Below, piece by piece: positions 21,685 through 29,519 of a stretch of DNA of 64,000 nucleotides (within the stretch, counting starts at the first letter, position 1; the number at the start of each line of letters is the position of its first letter). The notes under the pieces were generated by a model. That model was not told the origin of the DNA. It saw only the letters and a program-made list of their open reading frames with translations, and did no database searches. A program made the translations under genes and the position numbers. The stretch is taken from NCBI GenBank assembly GCA_964591295.1, contig CAZQAG010000002.1, positions 1-64,000 of the forward strand. Direction: 5' to 3'. Source of the DNA: VAXT01 sp964591295 (GTDB lineage: Bacteria; Actinomycetota; Thermoleophilia; Gaiellales; Gaiellaceae).

Positions 21685-22125
21685 CTAGACGTACTGCGGC
21701 GGGGCTGCGCCGATGCTGCGCAGAACGCGGCCCTTCGTCCCGCGCTCCGGCCGGATCTCGTCGACCCGCAGGAGGACTCGCCACTCGTCTCCGAAGTCGA
21801 ACAGGTAGGCGATCCGCTGGCCTTCGCTGAGAGCGACACCTTCGAGCTCGGCGTCGGCGGTCTTCGCGTCGGTCTCGGGGTCGACAGGAGACGTGTGTTC
21901 GGTCTCCGGTCCGCTCCAGAACTCGCCGTTCAGCCAGAACGAGTAGAGGTGGTCGTCGTCCCACTCGAAGGCGCTCCTCAGCAGGTGGTGGAGGTCGTCG
22001 AGGGTCTCGTCGCCCGGTACCGCCAGCTCCCGGGAAACGCCCGGGTGGCCGACGAGCTCGGCGGTCAGGAAGTACTCGGCGATGCGGCGAGGATAACGGG
22101 CGCGGGTGCCGTCAGATGGAGGCGT
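21685..22125 (-). pseudogene. pRiA4b ORF-3-like protein lacking a start codon
   Basis: The minus strand encodes RELAVPGDETLDDLHHLLRS, then AFEWDDDHLYSFWLNGEFWS, then EGQRIAYLFDFGDEWRVLLR, the hallmark of the plasmid pRiA4b ORF-3/IS1096 passenger family. The frame is open from a TAG at 22126-22128 to TAG at 21685-21687. It contains no ATG, GTG or TTG before the homologous region. It is thus either a 5'-truncated remnant or uses a rare start such as CTG. The family often travels with mobile elements; its function is unknown. Confidence 0.65.
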
Positions 22126-22269
22126 CTATCACATGGGCCGTCGTGCGGCCAAACCTGCGCGGCGGGGCTCTCACTCCTCGCTCCGCTCTTTGGTGCGGAA
22201 AGACACCCGCGCCCAGGGCGAGCATACGCCAGATTTGCAAGCCGCCACGACTCTTGCCCGAGCAGCGAG

Positions 22270-22297
22270 TTGACAGCAGCGTAACACATTGTAACAC
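22270..22297 (+). promoter_or_regulatory. Promoter and repeats before the DUF433/DUF5615 module
   Basis: TTGACA (22270-22275), 16 bp, TAACAC (22292-22297). GTAACAC occurs twice (22281-22287 and 22291-22297) and may form the operator. ATG 22309 follows by 11 nt. The 22,126-22,269 stretch to the left shows no gene or repeat. Confidence 0.5.
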
Positions 22298-22308
22298 TAC
22301 ATAATACA

Positions 22309-22719
22309 ATGCCACGCCCTCGGTCGTTTCGGCTCCCCGACACGCTGCTCTCCTCCCTCCAGGAGCGCGCCCGCGAGCGCGGCGAGAGCGCGAACGCCGT
22401 CGCCGCGCGTTACCTCGAAGAGGGTCTCCGCCGGGACGACCATCCCCTGATCACGTTCCGCGACGGAGCGGCGGGCCGCCGCGCGGCGCTCGCCGGCACG
22501 CGGCTCGACGTCTCGCAGGTGATCGACACGCTGCGCGAGTCCGACAACTCGGTCGAAGCGACCGCGGACTATCTCGGCATTTCCGAGCAGGCCGTGCGGG
22601 CGGCCGTCCGGTACTACTCGGAGTTCCAGAACGAAATCGACGAATGGCGCGAGCGCGTGCGTGCGATCGCCGAGCGGGAAGAAGAGGCCTGGCGGCGCGA
22701 GCAAGCCATCCTCGCGTGA
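22309..22719 (+). CDS. RHH plus DUF433 antitoxin
   Basis: A 136-residue protein. N-terminal RSFRLPDTLLSSLQERARER followed by GESANAVAARYLEEGLR is a ribbon-helix-helix. The C-terminal DUF433 domain (TFRDGAAGRRAALAGTRLDV, SQVIDTLRESDNSVEATADY, LGISEQAVRAAVRYYSEF) contains a second HTH-like element. DUF433 antitoxins pair with DUF5615 PIN-like toxins, as here. It overlaps the toxin by 4 nt (GTGA). Confidence 0.85.
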   Translation: MPRPRSFRLPDTLLSSLQERARERGESANAVAARYLEEGLRRDDHPLITFRDGAAGRRAALAGTRLDVSQVIDTLRESDNSVEATADYLGISEQAVRAAVRYYSEFQNEIDEWRERVRAIAEREEEAWRREQAILA

Positions 22720-23075
22720 GGCTGCTTCTCGACGAGCACTATTCGCCGCAGGTCGCCATCGAGCTTCGTAAGCCTGGGCACGATGTCGCCTCGGCGAATG
22801 AGCGCGCTGAGCTTCGCGGACTCGGCGATCGCGAGCTCTGGAGCCTCGCGTCGGCCGAACGTCTCGCGCTCATGACCGAGAACGCTGCCGACTTCATGCC
22901 GCTCGTTCGAGAGGCTGCGGCCGGCGGCGAGCGCCACTTCGGATTCGTCTTCACGTCGCCGCGTTCGCTGCCGCGGTCGCTCGGGACGATCGGCGTCTAC
23001 GTCGAGCGCCTCGACGGCTTCCTTCGTGAACACAGCGCCGACGACGCGTTGGCCGACCGGGTGCACTGGCTCTAA
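22716..23075 (+). CDS. DUF5615 PIN-like toxin
   Basis: A 119-residue protein: MRLLLDEHYSPQVAIELRKP (Asp and Glu near the start), LGDRELWSLASAERLALMTE, NAADFMPLVREAAAG (the conserved N-A-x-D-F), then a C-terminal strand. This is the PIN-like DUF5615 pattern, a probable RNase. GTG 22716 overlaps the antitoxin stop. The stop shares CTAA with the converging trpB2-like gene. Confidence 0.85.
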   Translation: MRLLLDEHYSPQVAIELRKPGHDVASANERAELRGLGDRELWSLASAERLALMTENAADFMPLVREAAAGGERHFGFVFTSPRSLPRSLGTIGVYVERLDGFLREHSADDALADRVHWL

Positions 23076-24436
23076 GCCGGAGTGGGCAGCCCCTCGATCG
23101 CTCGCAGCGCCCGCTGCATCTCCTCCTCGTCCAGTGCGACGTCCTCGAGCTTGCCGGCGAAGTAGTTGTCGTACGCGGCCATGTCGAAGTGGCCATGGCC
23201 TGAGAGGTTGAAGAGGATCGTGCGCTCCTTGCCGGCCTCGTCCGCGGCCCGCGCTGCCTCGATCGCGCCGTGGATCGCATGTGCGGCCTCGGGGGCGGGG
23301 AGGATGCCTTCGCTGCCCGCGAAGAGCACCGCCGACGCGAACACGTCGTTCTGCAGGTAGGCCTCCGCGCGGATCAGGCCGTCGCGCACGAGCTGCGAGA
23401 TTAGCGGCGCCACTCCGTGGTAGCGCAGTCCGCCGGCGTGGATCGGCTCCGGGATGAAGTCGTGCCCGAGCGTGTGCATCGGGACGAGCGGCGTCAGCTT
23501 CCCGGTATCCCCGAAGTCGTACGCGAACAACCCGCGCGTCAGCGTGGGGCACGCGGTCGGCTCGCACGCCAACACATCAATTTCGCGGCCCCCAATCTTC
23601 TCGCGCAAGAACGGGAAGGCGAGCCCGGCGAAGTTCGAGCCCCCGCCGACGCAGCCGATGACGACATCGGGGAATGCGCCGGCCAGCTCCATCTGCGCGA
23701 GTGCCTCCTGCCCAATCACGGTCTGGTGCAGGAGCACGTGATTGAGCACCGAGCCCAGCGAGTACGCCGTGTCGTCGCGCCCAGCCGCGTCCTCGACCGC
23801 TTCGGAGATCGCGATCCCGAGGCTGCCCGGCGAGTCGGGATGCTCCTCCAAAACGGCCCGACCCGACTGTGTCTCCTCCGAGGGGCTGGCGACGATCGTC
23901 GCGCCCCAGGCCTGGATCAGCGAGCGCCGGAACGGCTTCTGCTCGTACGAGATCTTGACCATGTAGACCTTGCACTCGAGCCCGAAGAGCTTGCACGCGA
24001 GCGCGAGCGCGCTGCCCCACTGGCCGGCGCCGGTCTCGGTCGAGAGCCGCGTTCGCCCCTCCTTCTGGTTGTAGTACGCCTGGGCGACCGCGGTGTTCGG
24101 CTTGTGGCTGCCGGCGGGACTGACGCCCTCGTACTTGTAGAAGATGCGCGAGCGCGTCCCGACTGCCTGTTCGAGCCGTCGCGCGCGGTAGAGCGGCGTC
24201 GGGCGCCAGAGGCTGTAGATGTCGAGGACCTCGTCCGGGATCGCGACCTCCGGCTCCTCGCTCACCTCCTGGAGGATGAGCTCCATCGGGAAAAGCGGGG
24301 CGAGGTCGTCCGGCCCCACGGGCTCGCCGGTGCCGGGATGCAGCACCGGCTGCGCCGCGTTCGGCATGTCGGCGCGGATGTTGTACCAGCGCCTCGGGAG
24401 GTCCGATTCGGCGAGCAGGTACTTCGTTTGCTCCAC
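23072..24436 (-). CDS. trpB: TrpB2-like PLP-dependent tryptophan synthase beta
   Basis: A 454-residue protein matching the TrpB2 group (longer than TrpB1, TIGR01415 type). The PLP Lys is in YEGVSPAGSHKPNTAVAQAY, the phosphate loop is IGCVGGGSNFAGLAF, and the C-terminus has NLSGHGHFDMAAYDNYF. GAGQWGSALALAC is also typical. It condenses indole with serine. No trpA is adjacent, as is common for TrpB2, which may salvage indole alone. GTG 24436 gives the family N-terminus (VEQTKYLLAESDLPRRWYNI). Confidence 0.9.
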   Translation of the reverse strand: MEQTKYLLAESDLPRRWYNIRADMPNAAQPVLHPGTGEPVGPDDLAPLFPMELILQEVSEEPEVAIPDEVLDIYSLWRPTPLYRARRLEQAVGTRSRIFYKYEGVSPAGSHKPNTAVAQAYYNQKEGRTRLSTETGAGQWGSALALACKLFGLECKVYMVKISYEQKPFRRSLIQAWGATIVASPSEETQSGRAVLEEHPDSPGSLGIAISEAVEDAAGRDDTAYSLGSVLNHVLLHQTVIGQEALAQMELAGAFPDVVIGCVGGGSNFAGLAFPFLREKIGGREIDVLACEPTACPTLTRGLFAYDFGDTGKLTPLVPMHTLGHDFIPEPIHAGGLRYHGVAPLISQLVRDGLIRAEAYLQNDVFASAVLFAGSEGILPAPEAAHAIHGAIEAARAADEAGKERTILFNLSGHGHFDMAAYDNYFAGKLEDVALDEEEMQRALRAIEGLPTPA

Positions 24437-24520
24437 GATCTCGCGAGGATACCGGGCGGTCGGTGGCTCAGGCCTCGACTTGAACGATTGGTGCGACCCT
24501 GACCTCGGGAGTCGCGTGAG

Positions 24521-24526
24521 TAGGAT
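24521..24526 (+). promoter_or_regulatory. -10 box before the formyltransferase gene
   Basis: TAGGAT followed by CGAGCC and GTG 24533. The same six bases and start codon follow the -10 box of the sigma-factor operon at 13878. A leaderless start is likely. Confidence 0.4.
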
Positions 24527-24532
24527 CGAGCC

Positions 24533-25402
24533 GTGTCCGGCGCAGAAACACCGACGGGTTGGCGGATCGTGATCATCTCGCAGGTGCTGCCGATCGTTGA
24601 GCCGCTCGTGCCCTACTTGCGCGAGCTTGGGCACGAGCCCGTTGCCTGGTTGATGGCTCGTCGCAGCCCAGGCGACGACCGGCCGCTGCCGCCCTGGGGC
24701 GACATCACCGACGCGTCGGCGCCCGCCGGCCTCAGCTTTCTGCTCGCCCCCGACAAGTTCGCCGTCGAGCCTCTGCTCCGCGGGCTCGAGCCCGACCTCG
24801 TGCTCTGCGCCGGGTTTCCCTGGAAGCTCCCGCAGGCGGCGCTCGACGTTGCTCGCCTCGGCTCCATCAACGAGCACCCGGCTCTGCTGCCTCGCCACCG
24901 CGGGCCGATTCCGCTCGCCTGGGCGCTTCGCGAGGGCGACGGGCACTTCGGCGCTACCTGGCACTTCATGGACGCCGAGCTCGACACCGGACCGATCCTC
25001 GCTCAGACGTCCGTGCCCATCCAGGACGAGTGGATGACGATCGAGCAGATGGGCCCGCACCTGATCCAGTCCTCCTTCGCGCTCCTGCCTCGGGTCTTCG
25101 AGCGGATCGCGGCCGGCGACCCGGGCGATCCGCAGACCGAGGAAGGCGCCTCTTGGGCCGGCCACTTCGAAGCCGACTACGCGACCGTCGACTGGTCGCA
25201 GCCGGCGCGGGAGATCCACGACCAGGTGCGCGCCTGGCACCTCACCTTTGGCCTCTCCGACGTACAGGGGCCGATCGCCGAGCTCGACGGCGAGCGCCTC
25301 AAGCTCCTGCGCACGAGCCTCACCGACCCGGCGAACGGCGCCCGCGCCGTCGAGACCGGCGACGGGAACCTATGGATCGTCGAGTCCGAGCCGGCGACCT
25401 AG
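24533..25402 (+). CDS. Methionyl-tRNA formyltransferase-like protein
   Basis: A 289-residue formyltransferase. The catalytic triad region reads SINEHPALLPRHRGPIPLAW (Asn and His) and GATWHFMDAELDTGPILAQT (Asp). A C-terminal domain follows (YATVDWSQPAREIHDQVRAW), as in Fmt and ArnA-like enzymes. Fmt formylates Met-tRNA. Here the gene stands beside a hemolysin III gene and not beside def, so it may be a second formyltransferase acting on another amine, possibly a sugar. Start is GTG 24533. Confidence 0.8.
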   Translation: MSGAETPTGWRIVIISQVLPIVEPLVPYLRELGHEPVAWLMARRSPGDDRPLPPWGDITDASAPAGLSFLLAPDKFAVEPLLRGLEPDLVLCAGFPWKLPQAALDVARLGSINEHPALLPRHRGPIPLAWALREGDGHFGATWHFMDAELDTGPILAQTSVPIQDEWMTIEQMGPHLIQSSFALLPRVFERIAAGDPGDPQTEEGASWAGHFEADYATVDWSQPAREIHDQVRAWHLTFGLSDVQGPIAELDGERLKLLRTSLTDPANGARAVETGDGNLWIVESEPAT

Positions 25403-26040
25403 TCCCCGAGCTCAAGCCCAGCATGCGCGGCCTCTCGCACGCCGCGGCGTTCGTGGCCTCGCTCCCCCTCGGCCTCGTCCTCGTCCTCGAGGCGAAGACC
25501 GGAAAAGGGCTTGCCGGGGCGATCGTGTTCGCCGTGAGTGTCGCGACGATGTTCGGCGCGAGCGCCGTCTACCACTGCTTCAAGTGGCCCGAAAGGGCAC
25601 GACGCTGGCTGCGCCGGATCGACCACGCCGGCGTGTACGGGCTCATCGCCGGCACGTACACGCCCTTCGGCCTCCTCGTGCTCGAGGGTCGGTCGCGCCT
25701 TGTCGTGCTCGGCATCGTCTGGAGCGGGGCACTGGCCGCGGTTCTCCTCAAGTTCCTCTGGCTTGACGCGCCCACCTGGCTGTCCGCGGCGCTTGGGATC
25801 GCGCTGGGCTGGGTCGCCGTCGTCATGATCCCGCAGCTCGTCGACACGATCGGCCTCGCGGGCTCGGTGCTCGTCCTCGCCGGGGGCCTGGCCTACACAG
25901 CCGGCGCGCTCGTCTACGCGTTCCGGCGCCCCGACCCCTACCCGGCCGTCTTCGGCTTCCACGAGGTCTTCCACGTGCTCGTGATCGCGGCGGTCGCCTG
26001 CCAGTACTCGGCGGTCGCCTTTTTCGTGCTTCCGGACTGA
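25372..26040 (+). CDS. Hemolysin III family (YqfA/PAQR-like) membrane protein
   Basis: A seven-helix membrane protein of 222 residues. SAVYHCFKWPERARRWLRRI followed by DHAGVYGLIAGTYTPFGL, and the C-terminal FGFHEVFHVLVIAAVACQYS, give the conserved Ser/His/Asp set that binds metal in PAQR-type proteins. A cytolytic role is not implied. ATG 25372 (MDRRVRAGDLVPELKP) is preferred to ATG 25423 because the family has a short polar stretch before the first helix. It overlaps the formyltransferase by 31 nt. Confidence 0.85.
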   Translation: MDRRVRAGDLVPELKPSMRGLSHAAAFVASLPLGLVLVLEAKTGKGLAGAIVFAVSVATMFGASAVYHCFKWPERARRWLRRIDHAGVYGLIAGTYTPFGLLVLEGRSRLVVLGIVWSGALAAVLLKFLWLDAPTWLSAALGIALGWVAVVMIPQLVDTIGLAGSVLVLAGGLAYTAGALVYAFRRPDPYPAVFGFHEVFHVLVIAAVACQYSAVAFFVLPD

Positions 26041-26094
26041 TCGTCAGCCGCGCGGCCTAAGATGTAGAGCAGGAATCTCGACGAGGAGGCACGG

Positions 26095-26208
26095 ATGAAA
26101 GGCGCTGAGAAGCCGAAGAAGCTCGGCAAGAAGGTCGCCCAGAAGTCGCTGAAGGAAAAGCGCGCCGAGAAGAAGGCCAAGAAGAGCTCGGGCGGCAGCA
26201 CCTACTAG
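26095..26208 (+). CDS. 37-residue Lys-rich small protein
   Basis: The sequence begins MKGAEKPKKLGKKVAQKSLK and ends KKSSGGSTY. Fourteen of 37 residues are Lys and the N-terminal 30 residues could form an amphipathic basic helix. ATG 26095 has GAGGAGG about nine bases upstream, and a strong terminator begins 5 bp after the stop, so it is a real short gene. Similar small basic proteins occur in actinobacteria, with no assigned role. A nucleic-acid-binding role is possible from charge alone. Confidence 0.7.
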   Translation: MKGAEKPKKLGKKVAQKSLKEKRAEKKAKKSSGGSTY

Positions 26209-26213
26209 AAAAA

Positions 26214-26243
26214 GCGAGGCCCCGCCTTTCGACGGGGCCTCGC
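26214..26243. terminator. Intrinsic bidirectional terminator
   Basis: GCGAGGCCCCG (26214-26224) pairs perfectly with CGGGGCCTCGC (26233-26243) around an 8-nt loop. AAAAA precedes it, giving a T-run on the minus strand. It separates the small protein from the converging secreted-protein gene. Confidence 0.75.
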
Positions 26244-26260
26244 AAAGCGTTACGGGCTAC

Positions 26261-27147
26261 CTACTGGTGGTTGAAGTACGAGACGCAGTCGCCCTGGTTC
26301 CGGAAGGTGGGGTTGTTGAAGGTCTGCCACCCGCCGTCCCTGCACTGCTCCTTGCTCGTCGGCGGACCGATGAGCGTCGAGGACTCGAGCGAGAGCCCGT
26401 CGACGAGGAAGCCGTTGCCGAGATTGGTCGGCACCGAGGCGCCGGCCTCGCGGAACAGCATCTTGGAGACGTCGGGGACCACGTTGCCGTTCCCGGTTTG
26501 CTCCGGGTCGTAGCGGTAGTAGTCCTCCCACGTCGTGCCCGTGTGCGCAAGTGCGCCGTCGACGTAGATCTTGACGACGTCGTTCGCCGGGCCGTCCGCG
26601 AAGTCGACCGAGAACCCGATCGAATGGGCGCTCGTTCTGCTGAGGGTGGCGACCGGATACTCGTTGAAGCTCGAACCATCGGGTAGGGGCCGGGGTTGAC
26701 CACGTCGACGAAGAAGACGTGCACGCCGTCGGCCTGGTCCTCGAAGCGCAGGTAGGTCATCCGTGAGCCGTTGCCGTCATCTGGGCTGACGGAGGTGGTC
26801 AGGCCGGGCTGCGGAGTCGCCAGCGCGGTGCCGATCCAGAAGCTGGACTCGAAGTGGTTCGCAGCCTCCTCACCGGCCGGGCTCGTGGCCGGCGAAAACG
26901 TCTGGTCGCCGAAGCTTCCACTGGCGATCGCATTGGACATGCGCAGCGCCTGGGTGCCGAATCCGTAACCGGCGGCTGCCGGGTAGTCGGCGATGGCCTC
27001 GACCTCGACGTCGAAGGGGCCGGTCTTCATCCAGCCCTGCTGGCCGTCGATGTTCCCGACGGTGTAGGCCGGAGGCTCGAAGGTGATCGGACCGACCGTG
27101 GAGGCGCCTCCGAGAGGCGTGACGAGCGCTGCGAGCCCGAGGATCAG
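26261..27147 (-). pseudogene. Secreted surface protein with frameshift and lost start
   Basis: When two frames are joined the product is a lectin-like or LamG-like secreted protein: leader LILGLAALVTPLGGAST, then VGNIDGQQGWMKTGPFDVEV and HFESSFWIGTALATPQPGLT, then (other frame) DVVKIYVDGALAHTGTTWED and SKMLFREAGASVPTNLGNGF, ending CVSYFNHQ. The frame change is at about 26,690 in a C-rich run, and no ATG/GTG/TTG precedes the leader (CTG 27147 is the only candidate). It may be a true pseudogene or carry sequencing errors. An outer-surface or exported role is inferred. Confidence 0.7.
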
Positions 27148-27254
27148 GCCCTGTGACTCCCCGTTCTAGAAAGGACAGAAGAGCGGACGCTCCTCTGCTG
27201 CGCGCAGGCGTGGGCGAAAGGGTTATGCCGGCGCGCATATCTACGTTACTCGAT

Positions 27255-28157
27255 CTACGGAAACGCCGCAGAGCTCGGATCCAGGTCGGCAGAGCCCCCG
27301 TCTCGGCACTCGCCGGGAACCCGGTACTGCGAGTCGCCGCGGGAGTCGGACGCGTTCGTCGCGAGCTGCTCGCGCATCATCGCGCGGGCGGTGCTCTCGG
27401 AGAAGCCGAGGTGGACGCCGACCTCGACGCCGCTCTGGAACGCATAGCAGTTGGTGAGCCCCTCGTCTCGAACGCCGCGGAGGTGCCACGACTCGTGCGC
27501 GAGGACTGCGATCGCCCGGGCCGTCCGCGAGAACGGCTCGTCACGGCGCTTGATCGCGACCTGGTAGAGCGTGTCGCAGATCGCCGGGGTCAAATAGGCC
27601 TGGTCGCCGCCGACGAAGGCGAGCCCGTCGGCGTCCTGGACGAAGCCGACGTACTCGCCGCTCGCATCGCATCCGATCTGCGCGGGATGGCCCGCGATCA
27701 GGGAAGCCTCACGCGAGAGGACGGCCTCGGTGCGCGCACGGGCCTCCGCCCCGACCGCGTCCCAGCCGCGAGGCCGGGACGCGTAGAAGAGGATGCCCGC
27801 GACCACGGCGACGACCGCGACCGCCTCGGCGACGTGGCGCCACTGGAAACGGGGCGCCTCCGGAAGGGCGACCGCAGCACCGCGGTCCCACCAGGCCCAG
27901 ATTCCGAGGTCGGAGAGGTCGCGCTCCTGCGGGCCGCGATCGGGCACGGACGCGACCGGCCGCCCGCGGCGCATCTTCAGGTAGCCGCCCAGGAAGAACT
28001 CCAGCTCGAGCCCGAGCGCGGCGAGGAGGAGCAGCCAGACCGGAATTGCCGCCCGCACCTCGTAGGGCAGGAAGAAATAGGCGATCACTGCGGCGAGCAC
28101 CGCGATCCGTGCCCGCCGGAAGATCCGCTCCCGCCGCTCGAGGTCGTTAGTTGCCAT
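27255..28157 (-). CDS. Membrane-anchored HExxH protein
   Basis: A 300-residue protein. Two N-terminal membrane helices (IAVLAAVIAYFFLPYEV, AAIPVWLLLLAALGLELEFF) and a third (AVAVVAVVAGILFYASRP) precede an exterior domain. The domain contains IAVLAHESWHLRGVRDEGLT, an HExxH zinc motif (His, Glu, Ser, Trp, His), and NCYAFQSGVEVGVHLGFSES. It may be a peptidase or a metal-binding protein of unknown substrate. Cys in QIGCDASG and GECRDGG may form disulfides. ATG 28157 is divergent from the SnoaL gene. Confidence 0.65.
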   Translation of the reverse strand: MATNDLERRERIFRRARIAVLAAVIAYFFLPYEVRAAIPVWLLLLAALGLELEFFLGGYLKMRRGRPVASVPDRGPQERDLSDLGIWAWWDRGAAVALPEAPRFQWRHVAEAVAVVAVVAGILFYASRPRGWDAVGAEARARTEAVLSREASLIAGHPAQIGCDASGEYVGFVQDADGLAFVGGDQAYLTPAICDTLYQVAIKRRDEPFSRTARAIAVLAHESWHLRGVRDEGLTNCYAFQSGVEVGVHLGFSESTARAMMREQLATNASDSRGDSQYRVPGECRDGGSADLDPSSAAFP

Positions 28158-28182
28158 CGACGTGAACGTTAGAGTCGGCGGC

Positions 28183-28599
28183 ATGGCCGAGACCCCGAGC
28201 GAGCATGGTGTCCGGCGCTACTGGGAGGAATTCTGGAGCAAAGGCGACCGGTCAGCCGTCGACGAGTTCTACGCCGACACCTTCCGGCTGAACGGCGAAG
28301 ACACGTCCCGCGACGAGTGGAGAGACGGCGCGGAGCGCTGGCGAAGCAAGTTCTCGGACATCAGGGTCGAGGTCGACAAGCTCTTCACCAGCGGCGAGGT
28401 TGTCGTCAGCCGCATCATCTTTCGCGGAACGCACACCGGTGACCTCGCCTGGTTGCCCGCGACCGGGAGGAGCTTCGAGGTCGGCGGCATCGACATCTTC
28501 GAGTTCGAGGACGGCCGGGTCGTCGATCACTGGCACGAGGTGGACCACCTCGACCTGTTCGAGCAGCTCGGCGCCGAAGTACGCCCCGCATCCGTCTAG
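28183..28599 (+). CDS. SnoaL-like polyketide cyclase family protein
   Basis: A 138-residue NTF2-like protein: YWEEFWSKGDRSAVDEFYAD (N-terminal helix pair), GDLAWLPATGRSFEVGGIDI, then the characteristic FEFEDGRVVDHWHEVDHLDL with His and Asp lining the pocket. SnoaL-type proteins act as cyclases, isomerases or lactone hydrolases, but most are orphan. No polyketide genes are nearby. ATG 28183 is used. Its stop is 23 bp before the ABC ATPase gene. Confidence 0.8.
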   Translation: MAETPSEHGVRRYWEEFWSKGDRSAVDEFYADTFRLNGEDTSRDEWRDGAERWRSKFSDIRVEVDKLFTSGEVVVSRIIFRGTHTGDLAWLPATGRSFEVGGIDIFEFEDGRVVDHWHEVDHLDLFEQLGAEVRPASV

Positions 28600-28622
28600 C
28601 GCGCGACTGGCATGCTGGGGAC

Positions 28623-29519
28623 TTGAGCGAGGAGCTTGCAATCCGTCTGCGCGGTGCCGTGAAGCGCTACGGGCAGATCACCGCGGTCGACCACCTGGAC
28701 CTCGACGTCCCGGTCGGCACGTGCGTCGGCCTGCTCGGTCCGAACGGGGCCGGCAAGTCGACGACCATGCGCCTCCTCACGGCGCAGGCGATCGCCGACG
28801 AGGGCGAGATCGAGGTCCTCGGCTTCCGTCTGCCCGGCGAGTCGAAGGCGGCCCGCGCGCAGTGCGGCGTCACCCCGCAGCTCGACAACCTCGACGTCAC
28901 GCTCACCGTGCACCAGAACCTGCTCGTCTTCGCGCACCTCTACCGGATCCCCCGGGCCGAGCGGCCCGAGGCGATCGAGCGTGCGCTCAAGATGGCGAAT
29001 CTCGTCGACCGCCGCGACACGCGCGTGGACAAGCTCTCCGGCGGGATGCGCCGCCGCCTGCTGATTGCGCGGTCGCTCATCCACCAACCGCGGCTCGTCT
29101 TGCTCGACGAGCCGACCGTGGGCCTCGACCCGCAGGTCCGCCAGGAGCTCTGGGCGCTCATCGACAAGCTCCGCTCCGAAGGAACGACGATCCTCATGTC
29201 GACCCACTACATCGAGGAGGCCCAGCGCCTGGCCGACACCGTGCTGATCATGTCCCACGGGAGCTCGGTTGCCGCCGGCTCGCCCTCGGAGCTCGTGCTC
29301 GAGCACGCCGGCCACGAGGTGCTCGAGGTCTACGGCCCGCCGGCACGGCTCGCCGAGGTCGCGTCCGAGGCGGGGGAAGCCGGGCTGCGAACGCGCCGCA
29401 CCGGGACGAGCATCTCCATCCTCGGCATCGAGAACGGCGAGCACGGGTTCGAGGGAGAGCGCCGCCCGGCGAACCTCGAGGACGTCTTCGTCCTGCTCAC
29501 CGGCGAGGAGATTGCCTGA
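28623..29519 (+). CDS. ABC transporter ATP-binding protein
   Basis: A 298-residue ATPase of the NodI/DrrA type. Walker A is GPNGAGKSTT, the Q-loop lies in GVTPQLDNLD, the signature is LSGGMRRRLL, Walker B is LVLLDEPTVGLDP, and the switch is STHYIEEA. It energises the permease that follows, with which it overlaps by one base (TGATG). Substrates of this subfamily range from antibiotics to glycans; location near the glycan island hints at a glycan or lipid, but that is a guess. Start is TTG 28623, the best in-frame start. Confidence 0.87.
   Translation: MSEELAIRLRGAVKRYGQITAVDHLDLDVPVGTCVGLLGPNGAGKSTTMRLLTAQAIADEGEIEVLGFRLPGESKAARAQCGVTPQLDNLDVTLTVHQNLLVFAHLYRIPRAERPEAIERALKMANLVDRRDTRVDKLSGGMRRRLLIARSLIHQPRLVLLDEPTVGLDPQVRQELWALIDKLRSEGTTILMSTHYIEEAQRLADTVLIMSHGSSVAAGSPSELVLEHAGHEVLEVYGPPARLAEVASEAGEAGLRTRRTGTSISILGIENGEHGFEGERRPANLEDVFVLLTGEEIA

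Noticed and set aside
24437..25240. N-terminal extension of the TrpB2-like gene
   Set aside because: Family proteins start near VEQTKYLLAES (24436); the extra frame is antisense to the formyltransferase.
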